DNA of 64,000 nucleotides from Paenibacillus sp. HW567 (GTDB lineage Bacteria > Bacillota > Bacilli > Paenibacillales > Paenibacillaceae): positions 222,667 to 286,666 of the forward strand of contig NZ_KB910518.1 in assembly GCF_000374185.1 (NCBI RefSeq). Reading direction: 5' to 3'. A program made the translations under genes and the position numbers. Positions within the stretch are counted from its first letter, which is position 1, and the number at the start of each line of letters is the position of its first letter. Under the pieces are notes generated by a model. It saw only the letters and a program-made list of their open reading frames with translations. It was not told where the DNA came from and ran no database searches. Positions 45,344 through 53,047 of the stretch are shown here, piece by piece.

Positions 45344-46093
45344 CTAGAAAAGCTCAATTCCGTATTGTCTGGCGGCATCCGCAGCCAGCGGGGTGACTAC
45401 CGCAGGTCCGTTCAGCACGATGGACGTTCTGCCCAGCTTGTGTGCAGCGTAGATGTCCTCTGCGGTTAGCACCTGCTTTTTGTGCGCCGCTTTGCCGGCG
45501 GATGTACCGGACAGCCACCCGCACACCTGATCCGGCTCAAGAAGCTTGATGCCGTAGCCCTCGATTTTGCCGAGCATGGCGTGCATCTCAGCCTTAAGCA
45601 GAGGGGAGGCTTGCGACAGACCCTGCTCGCCCCAGAGGTAATGCTCCGGCTCCGAGCCAAGCGTCAAAGCTGCGGTCGGTTTGCCGGCGCACAGTGATGC
45701 TACGATAAGGTTCACGAAGGGATGGCCTGTATCGAGCTGGGTCAGCCGGGAGAGTAAGGACAGCGAAAGCACCGGAATAAACAGGGCATCGGCATCCGTA
45801 GCTCCCGGAGAGCAGGGGGAGGAGGTGGGGATAATCAAATCATCCACCCCTGTGCGGCTGATCAGTTCTCCGGCGCTTATTGAGGCAAGGAGCTGCTCCT
45901 CCGCCCATAACTGTAGCCGGATCTTCCCGCTGCTTAGGCTGCGTACCGCCGCATACCCTTCCTCCATGCCGATAAAATGTCCGGCCAGCAGCACCAGAAC
46001 CCGGGGATACTCTTCTTGCAGCACTGCCGCCCGTGACCGGTAAGACAACCCCAGCAGGGCATTGGCTGCAACTGTACTATGCCGGCTGTCCAT
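45344..46093 (-). CDS. Microcompartment-associated flavoprotein (HFCD-like)
   Basis: 249 residues. It has a Rossmann-like start (VLVLLAGHFIG) and the stretch FIPVLSLSLLSRLTQLDTGH then PFVNLIVASLCAGKPTAAL. This resembles the flavin-binding HFCD proteins found in some microcompartment loci; UbiX belongs to the same superfamily. The C-terminus (IVLNGPAVVTPLAADAARQY) matches a short domain also seen at the end of PduM/EutQ-type proteins. The ribosome site is weak, so the start is uncertain. It may carry FMN or prFMN for shell cargo. This is inference. Confidence 0.65.
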   Translation of the reverse strand: MDSRHSTVAANALLGLSYRSRAAVLQEEYPRVLVLLAGHFIGMEEGYAAVRSLSSGKIRLQLWAEEQLLASISAGELISRTGVDDLIIPTSSPCSPGATDADALFIPVLSLSLLSRLTQLDTGHPFVNLIVASLCAGKPTAALTLGSEPEHYLWGEQGLSQASPLLKAEMHAMLGKIEGYGIKLLEPDQVCGWLSGTSAGKAAHKKQVLTAEDIYAAHKLGRTSIVLNGPAVVTPLAADAARQYGIELF

Positions 46094-46101
46094 TGGAGCG
46101 C

Positions 46102-46383
46102 TTATTCAATGCCTTTGGACAGCAGGGCACGTTCCACTTCGCTGTGCGGACGCGGAATAACATGGACGGATACCAGCTCTCCAACCCGCTTGGCAGCAGC
46201 GGCGCCTGCATCGGTAGCGGCTTTCACGGCGCCGACATCTCCACGGACCATGACGGTTACGAGACCAAAGCCGATTTTTTCATACCCGCATATTTCCACA
46301 TTCGCTGCCTTGACCATTGCATCCGCAGCTTCAATCGCGCCTACCAGACCTTTGGTTTCAATCAATCCGAGTGATTCTCCCAT
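46102..46383 (-). CDS. Microcompartment shell protein, BMC-H
   Basis: 93 residues from the ATG at 46383 (GGAGG upstream). One BMC domain: [20 protein letters not shown] and [19 protein letters not shown], then [17 protein letters not shown]. Forms the hexameric tiles of the shell. Confidence 0.96.
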   Translation of the reverse strand: MGESLGLIETKGLVGAIEAADAMVKAANVEICGYEKIGFGLVTVMVRGDVGAVKAATDAGAAAAKRVGELVSVHVIPRPHSEVERALLSKGIE

Positions 46384-46410
46384 TATAAAAACCTCCATGA
46401 AATTATTGGT

Positions 46411-46776
46411 TTATTCAAGTTCATCCGGCAGTTTCTTGTCGGCGGGTTCCTTTGAAGCGGTCGTTGCTATATCGTGTGTCTGTGGAGCGAAAAGGAATTT
46501 CGTCAGTATTTTGCTGCTGACATCTTCATGGGCTTTGGCGATGACGTGGGCAGAAATCACTTTTCCGATACGCAGTGCTTCTGCTTTGCCCGCTTCCACC
46601 GAAGCGCTGACGGCAGCGACATCTCCGCTCAGATGGATGGTTACTCCAAGTGAACCGCCGACGCCAATGACTTTTTCGACCGCCACTAGCTGCACATCTG
46701 CCGCCTTCAGGGCCGCATCCGCAGCAGAAACGGCGGTAGTGTATCCAAGTGTCTCAATCAACCCCAATGCTTGCAT
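46411..46776 (-). CDS. Microcompartment shell protein, BMC-H with C-terminal extension
   Basis: 121 residues. BMC domain at 1-90 (ALGLIETLGYTTAVSAADAA and VTIHLSGDVAAVSASVEAG). A polar tail of about 30 residues (APQTHDIATTASKEPADKK) is absent from the other two BMC-H proteins and may contact cargo or the cytosol. GGGGAGG precedes the ATG. Confidence 0.95.
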   Translation of the reverse strand: MQALGLIETLGYTTAVSAADAALKAADVQLVAVEKVIGVGGSLGVTIHLSGDVAAVSASVEAGKAEALRIGKVISAHVIAKAHEDVSSKILTKFLFAPQTHDIATTASKEPADKKLPDELE

Positions 46777-46793
46777 ATTTACGTCCTCCCCTT

Positions 46794-47954
46794 CTATTGA
46801 TCTGCATAAGCGGCCTGCTGCCGCTGTTCAACCATTAAGCTGTTCAAAGCAGGTCCTAGAGCCGTTATCTGTGCCGGGGTCCCGCTTATAATGCAGCAGC
46901 TATCCTCTGCGCGGAGGCTCAGGCCAGCATTGGGCTGGCTGTACAGCAGCCGCTCTGCGGTCCCAATGCTGCTCCAACGGGAACCAGTGTCAATTACGGC
47001 TATGGCCTCCTGCAGCCCTGCGCCCAAATGCCGCCGCAGTAAGGGACCGGGATTTGGGCTGACGTATACTTGGACAGGCCGGGAGGCTTCGCTGTGCAGC
47101 CGTCCCGCCATTTCCGTCAGATGACGGGTGATTCTGCCGGCATCGCTGCTGAACAGCATAAGCTCAAATCCGCTTCCGGCCGGCCTCCAGCTAACATCGG
47201 TTTCCAGTCCAGGCTCTGCAGCGAGCAGATCCTCTACGGCGAAGAGCTGTCCCGGATGGCATGCCGGTGCAAGCAGAAGCCCCGCCGAGCTGGAATTGCG
47301 GCCGGATATACCGAGCAGCGGGCGCAGCCTGCTGCTGATCTCGGGGAACAGCCAGCACTCGATTCCTTCCGCAGCAGGGAGGCGGCAGGGCTCCGGCGAG
47401 CCGGGGACCTGGAAGGCTGCCGGTCCGGATGGAACGGAGGCTGCGAGGGAGTTCGCTCCAGCTATGCGAGGCGGGGAGGGCTTAACCGGCAGGGTGCGCA
47501 GCAGCAGAGGAGACAGGCATTGCTCGGCAAATTGCCTGTTTTGAAACTGCCTGTTCTGAAGCTGTCCGGCTCCCGCAGCACCGTTGATCAGCGCCAGCCG
47601 TTGTTCCGCTTTTTCCTTCTGGTAATTAATCCGCTTGATCTCCCCGGATGGCTTCCGGCAATTTCCCGGCTGCAAGCAGGTATGCGGGCAATCCGCTTTG
47701 CTGTTGGCTGTGCAGGCATGGGCAGTGACGGTGGCGGTCGAAAGTGTGGGGACGCCAGTTGTGCTGTAGTCAAAGCCGCGGACAGTATCTGGAGCGCCGG
47801 GAATGCCGGGAATGCGGGAAGGGGAGGAGACGCCGGATGAAGCGGGAAGGCTTGAATTAGCATGAGCGATAGCGGCCCCGGTAGCCCCGGGAACTGCTGG
47901 CTGGTGGTTCCTCAACAGCACTTCGGAGACAATATTTTTCATAAAGTCGGACAT
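46794..47954 (-). CDS. Microcompartment linker protein with two divergent BMC-like domains (proposed)
   Basis: 386 residues from the ATG at 47954 (AAGGAGG eight bases upstream). Three parts are visible. Residues 1-16 (SDFMKNIVSEVLLRN) form an amphipathic helix like encapsulation peptides. Next, about 15-170 is a Ser/Pro/Ala-rich disordered stretch with a Cys cluster (CTANSKADCPHTC...C). The C-terminal half holds two degenerate copies of the BMC pattern: one around GLLLAPACHPGQLFAVEDLL ending VQVYVSPNPGPLLRRHL, which mirrors the BMC-H tail [17 protein letters not shown], and one around AIAVIDTGSRWSSIGTAERL. This would be a BMC-T-like shell protein. The similarity is my reading, not a database result. 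Confidence 0.6.
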   Translation of the reverse strand: MSDFMKNIVSEVLLRNHQPAVPGATGAAIAHANSSLPASSGVSSPSRIPGIPGAPDTVRGFDYSTTGVPTLSTATVTAHACTANSKADCPHTCLQPGNCRKPSGEIKRINYQKEKAEQRLALINGAAGAGQLQNRQFQNRQFAEQCLSPLLLRTLPVKPSPPRIAGANSLAASVPSGPAAFQVPGSPEPCRLPAAEGIECWLFPEISSRLRPLLGISGRNSSSAGLLLAPACHPGQLFAVEDLLAAEPGLETDVSWRPAGSGFELMLFSSDAGRITRHLTEMAGRLHSEASRPVQVYVSPNPGPLLRRHLGAGLQEAIAVIDTGSRWSSIGTAERLLYSQPNAGLSLRAEDSCCIISGTPAQITALGPALNSLMVEQRQQAAYADQ

Positions 47955-48135
47955 GTTCATCACCTCCTTAAGGTTTTGAGTAACATTGTGAATTTGTAGT
48001 ATCTGGGTCAGGAGCGGCTGGAATTTGGTCTTAGCAGCAAATAGCGGGTTTATGGTCCTGACCTCGGGATGGAAACCCGTTACCGCCTGAGAGTATGAGC
48101 TTTACTTAGGTGGCGCCTTCTATTTGGTAGCAGGG

Positions 48136-48402
48136 CTAAAAAAGCATTTTGGCTAAATCATGGTGCGGCCGCGGGATGACATTTGAAGCCACAAGCTCGC
48201 CGCCCGTTCGCCCGTAAGAGGCAGCTCCAGCCCCCACGGCTGCCTGCACAGCGGCGACATCGCCTTCGACAATTACGGTCACCAGGCCGGAGCCTACCCG
48301 CTTGAAGCTGACAAGCTTCACATTTGCTGCCTTGCACATAGCGTCCAGCGCCTCTAGCGCCGGGGTCAGTCCCCGGGTCTCAATTAATCCGATAGCTTGC
48401 AT
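48136..48402 (-). CDS. Microcompartment shell protein, BMC-H
   Basis: 88 residues from the ATG at 48402 after GGAGGTG; longer upstream frames lack a ribosome site. BMC domain with [38 protein letters not shown] and the tail [14 protein letters not shown]. First shell gene of the operon, separated from the UbiD-like gene by about 460 bases and from the next gene by about 180 bases. Confidence 0.95.
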   Translation of the reverse strand: MQAIGLIETRGLTPALEALDAMCKAANVKLVSFKRVGSGLVTVIVEGDVAAVQAAVGAGAASYGRTGGELVASNVIPRPHHDLAKMLF

Positions 48403-48860
48403 GATCCACCTCCTTATAAGCTTTGCGCAGCAAAGCTGGCATCGAGAGCATGAGCTTAGCTTTACTGCGCAAGCCGGCATCGGGCACAGATTTGGCTTTG
48501 CGAAGCGGAAATCGTGCGCATTGACATTTGCTCTGAGCAACAAGGTTTTATCGGCTTACATTTGCCCGGATAATCATCCAAGCAGCCGGCATAATGCCTG
48601 CTGGCCGTCCGCCAATCTGCTGTGTTTCGTGCAGTAGATAATCCTCGTAGCCAGCCGAATCAGAGTTCAATTGCACTTTGTACAATTGAACTTGGGAAAT
48701 TGGCCCTTAAAGGGCATTTCTCGAAGAATCTATTGCAGGAACTACAGTAGAATGAGATTTTGCGCTGAAATTTGCTCCATCTGTTGCACATTCTGCAATC
48801 ACCGTTGGAGCTGCTAATTGCATCTTAGCCCGGCTTGCCTTGGTTATTTCCCCACACCAA
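48403..48860. other. Intergenic stretch inside the microcompartment operon
   Basis: No gene seen. It contains AT/GC-mixed sequence with short repeats (GCGCAAGC/GCAAAGC near 48420-48510) and degenerate TGCARTAGA motifs (48630, 48743, related 48793) like those at 36452-36625. The stretch splits the ubiD-like gene from the shell genes, and I saw no clear terminator in it. Confidence 0.5.
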
Positions 48861-50204
48861 TTACAAATACCGGGCCAGATCAATCTCTTCCTGGCCGGGG
48901 ATGTGAGTCCGGCGGTAATGCTCGGCTTCGGCCAGGGGGAAGGTGGCGTCGATGCCCATTTTGGCTGAAACCCCCCGCAGGTTGTGCGAAGGCTCCAGCG
49001 GGGAGCCTTTGGCGCCTGCGACGATGAACGTGTCCAGGTCCGCCTGGACACGGGTGGCGATGGCCCACTCCACATCGAGCGGGTCCAGCAGATTGACGTC
49101 CTCATCAACAACGACCACATGCTTCAGGTCCTTGTCGCTGGCGAAGGCGGCGAGCAGGGCGGTTTTGCCGTCGCCTTCGTTCACCTTGCGGATGCGGATC
49201 ACCGCATGATAGCGGCCGATGCCGCCCATGCTGATATGCACATCCTGCACGCCGGGCACCACCTGGCGGACGGAGCCCAGGAGGGCGATCTCGCGGGAGA
49301 TCGCCATGGGCAGCTTCTCCTCATGGCTGGCCGGGAGAATGGTCTGCCAGATTGGGCTGTTCCGGTAGGTGACAGCGGAGAACTCGACCACCGGCTGCTC
49401 CGTGCGCGGCCCGTAGTAGCCGCCCAGCTCCCCGAACGGGCCTTCCGGCTCGCGGACGCGGGGGAGAATCCGGCCCTCGAAGACGACCTCGGCTTCCGCC
49501 AGCACCTCCAGGTCCACCGTCTTGCAGCGGACCACCTCAAGCGGCGTTCCGAGCAGAGCGGAGGCGACCTCCAGCTTGTCGGCATGGAACAGATGGGTGC
49601 TGATCTGGGAGGCCAGCACCACCGCCGGCACAATGCCGAACATAAATGCCGCCTCCATCGGCTCGCCGCGTTCTTCGAATTCCCTGAACTGCTGGAACAG
49701 CTCAGGGGAGGAGATCAGGATGCTGGTCCGGTTGCCCTCCAGCAGTTGCATGCGCCGGATGGAGGTGTAACGCTTATGCCCATCCGCACCTTTAACGACC
49801 ATGACACCGGAGACATAATAGGCTCCGCTGTCCAGCGCATTGTAGGTGCACACCGGGAACAGCTCCCGCAGGCTGATCCTGCCGGTGAGCACGTTGTCGT
49901 GCACCGGAGCCTGCTCCCGGCTGCGCGTCGGCAGCGGATGGACCACGGCCTCGATTAGCCGGGGCAGCAGCTCCGCAGGCAACATCTCCATGCTCTCGGC
50001 CATCAGCTCCTTGGAGCCGCCAAGACCGGCAGCCATCGGCATGTCATAGCCTTTGACCTTCTGGAATACCAGCGGATGTGCTCCCTTGACTGCCTTAATC
50101 ACTGCCCCAAGCTCAAACCGCGGGTCAACCTCCCTGCGGATGTACAGCAGCTTGCCGGTCTGTTCCCAATGGGCAAGCAGCTCGCGTATGTTCATATAAG
50201 CCAT
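48861..50204 (-). CDS. UbiD-family prenyl-FMN-dependent decarboxylase
   Basis: 447 residues from the ATG at 50204, chosen because GGAGGTG lies nine bases upstream; a longer frame from 50243 has no ribosome site. Reversible decarboxylation of an unsaturated or aromatic/heteroaromatic acid using prFMN made by UbiX. Family motifs: EGPFGELGGYYGPRTEQP (substrate/prFMN site with Glu), ILPASHEEKLPMAI, and VVDEDVNLLDPLDVEWAIAT. First gene of the microcompartment operon, behind a long leader with an intrinsic terminator that is shared with the ubiX gene. The substrate is unknown; a purine-derived imidazole carboxylate is one possibility. Confidence 0.9.
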   Translation of the reverse strand: MAYMNIRELLAHWEQTGKLLYIRREVDPRFELGAVIKAVKGAHPLVFQKVKGYDMPMAAGLGGSKELMAESMEMLPAELLPRLIEAVVHPLPTRSREQAPVHDNVLTGRISLRELFPVCTYNALDSGAYYVSGVMVVKGADGHKRYTSIRRMQLLEGNRTSILISSPELFQQFREFEERGEPMEAAFMFGIVPAVVLASQISTHLFHADKLEVASALLGTPLEVVRCKTVDLEVLAEAEVVFEGRILPRVREPEGPFGELGGYYGPRTEQPVVEFSAVTYRNSPIWQTILPASHEEKLPMAISREIALLGSVRQVVPGVQDVHISMGGIGRYHAVIRIRKVNEGDGKTALLAAFASDKDLKHVVVVDEDVNLLDPLDVEWAIATRVQADLDTFIVAGAKGSPLEPSHNLRGVSAKMGIDATFPLAEAEHYRRTHIPGQEEIDLARYL

Positions 50205-50253
50205 AGTAAAAGACACCTCCAGCTCGTCATTAACGTTCTTCACTTCCAGCTAA

Positions 50254-50449
50254 CAAAAAAAGAAGCCGCGAAAATAGAGAGTCTCTTCTCTAAATCGCGG
50301 CTTCCTTCATTCTGTGAACAGAAATGGGGCAAACCTTATGTTGAGGCGGCTTATCAGGATGAAATCGAGATATAGCCGTTGATGATGCATGAACCGTCTG
50401 CACTGTAAACCGGGTTCAGCGATATCCCAACTGCAAGATAAATCCCGCA
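50254..50449 (-). promoter_or_regulatory. Conserved leader with attenuator before the UbiD-like gene
   Basis: The RNA (minus strand) starts near 50495. It contains TGCGGGATTTATCTTGCA (50449-50432), then CATAAGGTTTGCCCC, a small UCUG-UUCA-CAGA hairpin, and a terminator GAAGCCGCGA/TCGCGGCTTC with T7 (50304-50254), 50 bases before the start codon. The same boxes in the same order precede ubiX at 62048-62170. Riboswitch-like or protein-controlled attenuation is likely. I do not recognise the class. Confidence 0.75.
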
Positions 50450-50501
50450 AATAGGGAGGGAGCCGGCCGGTACAAGTTATAATTGCGTAAGCTTAAGTAC
50501 C

Positions 50502-50529
50502 ATTATAGTGAAAACCTGCAAAAAGTAAA
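50502..50529 (-). promoter_or_regulatory. Promoter of the UbiD/microcompartment operon
   Basis: Minus strand TTTACT (50529-50524), 16-base spacer, TATAAT (50507-50502). Gives a leader of roughly 290 bases. Confidence 0.65.
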
Positions 50530-50546
50530 TGCTCAATGTTACATTA

Positions 50547-50707
50547 ATTCACTTCAATTCGCTGTAATCCACTTCAACTCAACTCACTTCACTTCAACTC
50601 ACTTTAATTTACTTCAATTCAACTCACTTTAATTTACTTCACTTCGATTCGCTGTAATCCACTTCACTCACTTTAACTCACTTCACTTCTGCGCACTTCA
50701 CTCGGCT
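50547..50707. repeat. Low-complexity CACTTCA/AACTCA repeat tract
   Basis: About 160 bases of degenerate 5-10-base units (ACTTCA, ACTCA, TTTAATTT). Two longer direct repeats are visible: ATTCGCTGTAATCCACTTCA at 50557 and 50647, and CAACTCACTTTAATTTACTT at 50596 and 50620. It lies directly downstream of the minus-strand AraC gene and upstream of the ubiD promoter. One strand is purine-rich. Confidence 0.85.
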
Positions 50708-51463
50708 TCATTTCGCCTTACTGCTGATGCGGAAGGTGCGCGGAGATACTCCAACCTCTCTTTTGAAAATATTGCAGAATTGGGCGTCGTTCACGAACCC
50801 TGCGGCCGAAGATACCTCGGAAATATGCATCTGGTTATGCAGCAGCAGGGATTTGGCATAATCCAGACGTTTCAGTAAAAGATAACGGTGCGGCGAATGT
50901 CCAAATCTTTCCTTGAATAAATGCCGGAACCGGTCATAGCTGTAGCCGGACATTTCTGCCAGCGATGCCACCGAGAGCTTGTGGCGGTAATGCTCGTTCA
51001 TATAATTCAGCATGTACTGCATCTGGTCCTCTGCCGGGGAGTGAAAATCCGACGCGCCAAGCAGACGCTGCAGAAATACGGTGATCTCGCTCATCTGCAA
51101 ATTCAGCAGCTCGGCGAACCCCTCGCGCTTGCGCTTGAACTCCGCATTCATCCGCTGCAGGGTTTGCAGTACGGTGTGTTCCTTATCATCGTCATATACG
51201 CCGTACAGTGTGTTGATAATCGGATTGCCGCAGTGGAAGCCGACGAACAGAACCTCCGGTCTGGGCTGATGATTCTCGTCATGCTTGAAATTGGGCGGAA
51301 TCAGCGCGAAGGTGAAGGGCCGGAAGTGGAAGCTGCGGTTTCCGATGCTCGTGGTCCCATGGCCGTGAATGTAATACACAAGCTCGAAACACTCGTGCTG
51401 ATGCGGGGGAATATACGTATTCGCTTCATGCTCTGCATTTACAATATATAGGACACGATCCAT
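50708..51463 (-). CDS. AraC-family regulator with cupin domain
   Basis: 251 residues from the ATG at 51463 (GGAGGGG upstream). N-terminal cupin (IPPHQHECFELVYYIHGHG, HFRPFTFALIPPNFKHDE) and a C-terminal double helix-turn-helix (LSVASLAEMSGYSYDRFRHL and ISEVSSAAGFVNDAQFCNIF). It sits between the microcompartment operon (same strand, downstream) and the divergent nucleoside importer, so it is the best candidate regulator for both. Confidence 0.9.
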   Translation of the reverse strand: MDRVLYIVNAEHEANTYIPPHQHECFELVYYIHGHGTTSIGNRSFHFRPFTFALIPPNFKHDENHQPRPEVLFVGFHCGNPIINTLYGVYDDDKEHTVLQTLQRMNAEFKRKREGFAELLNLQMSEITVFLQRLLGASDFHSPAEDQMQYMLNYMNEHYRHKLSVASLAEMSGYSYDRFRHLFKERFGHSPHRYLLLKRLDYAKSLLLHNQMHISEVSSAAGFVNDAQFCNIFKREVGVSPRTFRISSKAK

Positions 51464-51499
51464 GATGCCCCTCCATTTCTCATCATTTAGCCGAATCAT

Positions 51500-51791
51500 G
51501 CAAAAATCTGACCGAAAGCATATAAATATTTAATCATTGATTTGTTATGATCGTATCAATAAAACCGAAGATTCGCAACCAGACTGGCCATCTTGTTCGG
51601 GAATTACAAGGTTTTAGGACCAAATGTAACATGAATTGTTTGGTTTACAACCTGATTCACTCATTTTCAATATTTCAAGACTCTTTTGTCCAAGCACCAC
51701 ATAAAGAAGGATATATCAAAACGTGCAATTGGAACATGATGCTGTTTCCTCAGTGGTTAATCAACTTCAAACAGGGGTGTGAGCTTAGAAA
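51500..51791 (+). promoter_or_regulatory. Divergent promoter region AraC / nucleoside importer
   Basis: AT-rich, no gene supported. It contains TTGATTTGTTATGATCGTATCAA near 51538-51560, a partial dyad (TTGAT...ATCAA) that could be an operator. Confidence 0.4.
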
Positions 51792-52940
51792 ATGAAAAAG
51801 AATATTCTGGCTTTAATGTTGCTGGCGGTAATAGTACTGGTCACTGCTTGCGGGAGCAACTCGTCCGGCAATGGAAATGCTGCGAATGCAGGAACGAATG
51901 CGGGAACGAATACGAAAGGCGAAGAAGCTGCTGGAGGGGACAAGCTGAAGGTGGTCTTGCTGATTCCGGGGACGCTGGGAGACAAGTCGTTTTTTGATGC
52001 AGCGGGCAGCGGTTTGCAAAAGGTGAAGGACGAGCTTGGCGCGGAAACCAAAGTGGTGGAAATGGGCACTGACAAGACGAAATGGGAACCGACTTTTAAC
52101 GATATTGCCGCTGAGGATTGGGATATAGTGATCTCGGGCGGGTCGGAAATTACGGAAATGTTCAATGCAACGGCTGAAGCAAATCCGGATAAAAAATTCA
52201 TCAACTACGACACCGACATCGACGAAGCGCCGGCAAATATGTACAACATGTCCTACGCAACCAATGAGGTTTCTTTTCTGGCCGGAGCTGTAGCGGCACT
52301 TGCCACAAAGTCCGACATGCCGCACGCCAACAAGGACAACGTTATCGGATTTCTGGGCGGGATGGATATCCCCGGCATTAATGCATTCCTCGTCGGCTAC
52401 ATTCAGGGAGCGCAATATGTTGATCCTGATGTGAAGGTGGCGGTATCCTATGCGGGCGATTTCGTGAACCCGGCCAAGGGCAAGGAGCTGTCGCTGATTC
52501 AGTATAACTCGGGCGTGGATGTGATTTTCAATGTAGCAGGCGGTACGGGGCTTGGGATTTTTGATGCAGCCAAGGAGAAGAACAAATACGCCATCGGTGT
52601 CGATTCCGACCAGGCAATGCTGCTGAAGGACACGGATAGTGAAAAAGCCAATCTCATCGTTACTTCCGCCATCAAAAAAATCGACATGGCCATTCTCGGC
52701 GCAGTGAAAAAGCTGCAGGAAGGCACGCTGCAAATGGGCAAACGTGATGTGCTGGGCTTTGTAGAGGACGGTGTGGGTATCGCTGAGAACGACATTTACA
52801 AAGGCGTATTCCCGGCGGACCTGCAGGCCAAGGTAGAAGAAGTGAAACAGAAGCTGATCAATAAGGAAATTAAGGTCGACAATGCGATGGGGATGGAAAC
52901 CTCCGAAGTTGAAGCGATCCGTAATGCGGTTAAACCTTAA
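51792..52940 (+). CDS. BMP-family nucleoside-binding lipoprotein (NupN/PnrA-like)
   Basis: 382 residues. Lipobox VLVTAC, Asn/Gly/Thr-rich linker, then the BMP/Med fold: KVVLLIPGTLGDKSFFDAAG, DWDIVISGGSE, FINYDTDIDEAP, EVSFLAGAVAAL, GMDIPGINAFLVGYIQGA, DVIFNVAGGTGLG, GVDSDQ. Such proteins bind purine nucleosides. First gene of the importer operon, divergent from the microcompartment regulator. A strong hairpin follows, probably favouring expression over the ABC genes. Confidence 0.92.
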   Translation: MKKNILALMLLAVIVLVTACGSNSSGNGNAANAGTNAGTNTKGEEAAGGDKLKVVLLIPGTLGDKSFFDAAGSGLQKVKDELGAETKVVEMGTDKTKWEPTFNDIAAEDWDIVISGGSEITEMFNATAEANPDKKFINYDTDIDEAPANMYNMSYATNEVSFLAGAVAALATKSDMPHANKDNVIGFLGGMDIPGINAFLVGYIQGAQYVDPDVKVAVSYAGDFVNPAKGKELSLIQYNSGVDVIFNVAGGTGLGIFDAAKEKNKYAIGVDSDQAMLLKDTDSEKANLIVTSAIKKIDMAILGAVKKLQEGTLQMGKRDVLGFVEDGVGIAENDIYKGVFPADLQAKVEEVKQKLINKEIKVDNAMGMETSEVEAIRNAVKP

Positions 52941-52964
52941 GACAAGCACCGATAAGACAGCTTA

Positions 52965-53011
52965 CGCAGTTGGAGTCTCTTCCTTGCACGAAGGGTTCCA
53001 ACTGCCTATTT
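52965..53011 (+). terminator. Partial terminator after the binding-protein gene
   Basis: GCAGTTGGA/TCCAACTGC with inner CTTCC/GAAGG, followed by TATTTTTG. It lies between the lipoprotein gene and the ATPase gene. Confidence 0.75.
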
Positions 53012-53047
53012 TTGCAGATTACCTATGTTGAAAGGCGTTGATGACCC

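Noticed and set aside
47070..47840. Open frames antisense to the microcompartment linker gene
   Set aside because: GC-rich antisense shadows with Arg/Ala/Gly-rich composition and no ribosome sites; the minus-strand gene has a strong start and operon context.
48984..49958. 324-codon open frame antisense to the UbiD-like gene
   Set aside because: Shadow of a highly conserved enzyme on the other strand; no start signal.
51547..51795. 82-codon open frame before the nucleoside-binding lipoprotein
   Set aside because: No ribosome site, AT-rich promoter-like sequence, overlaps the start of the real gene.
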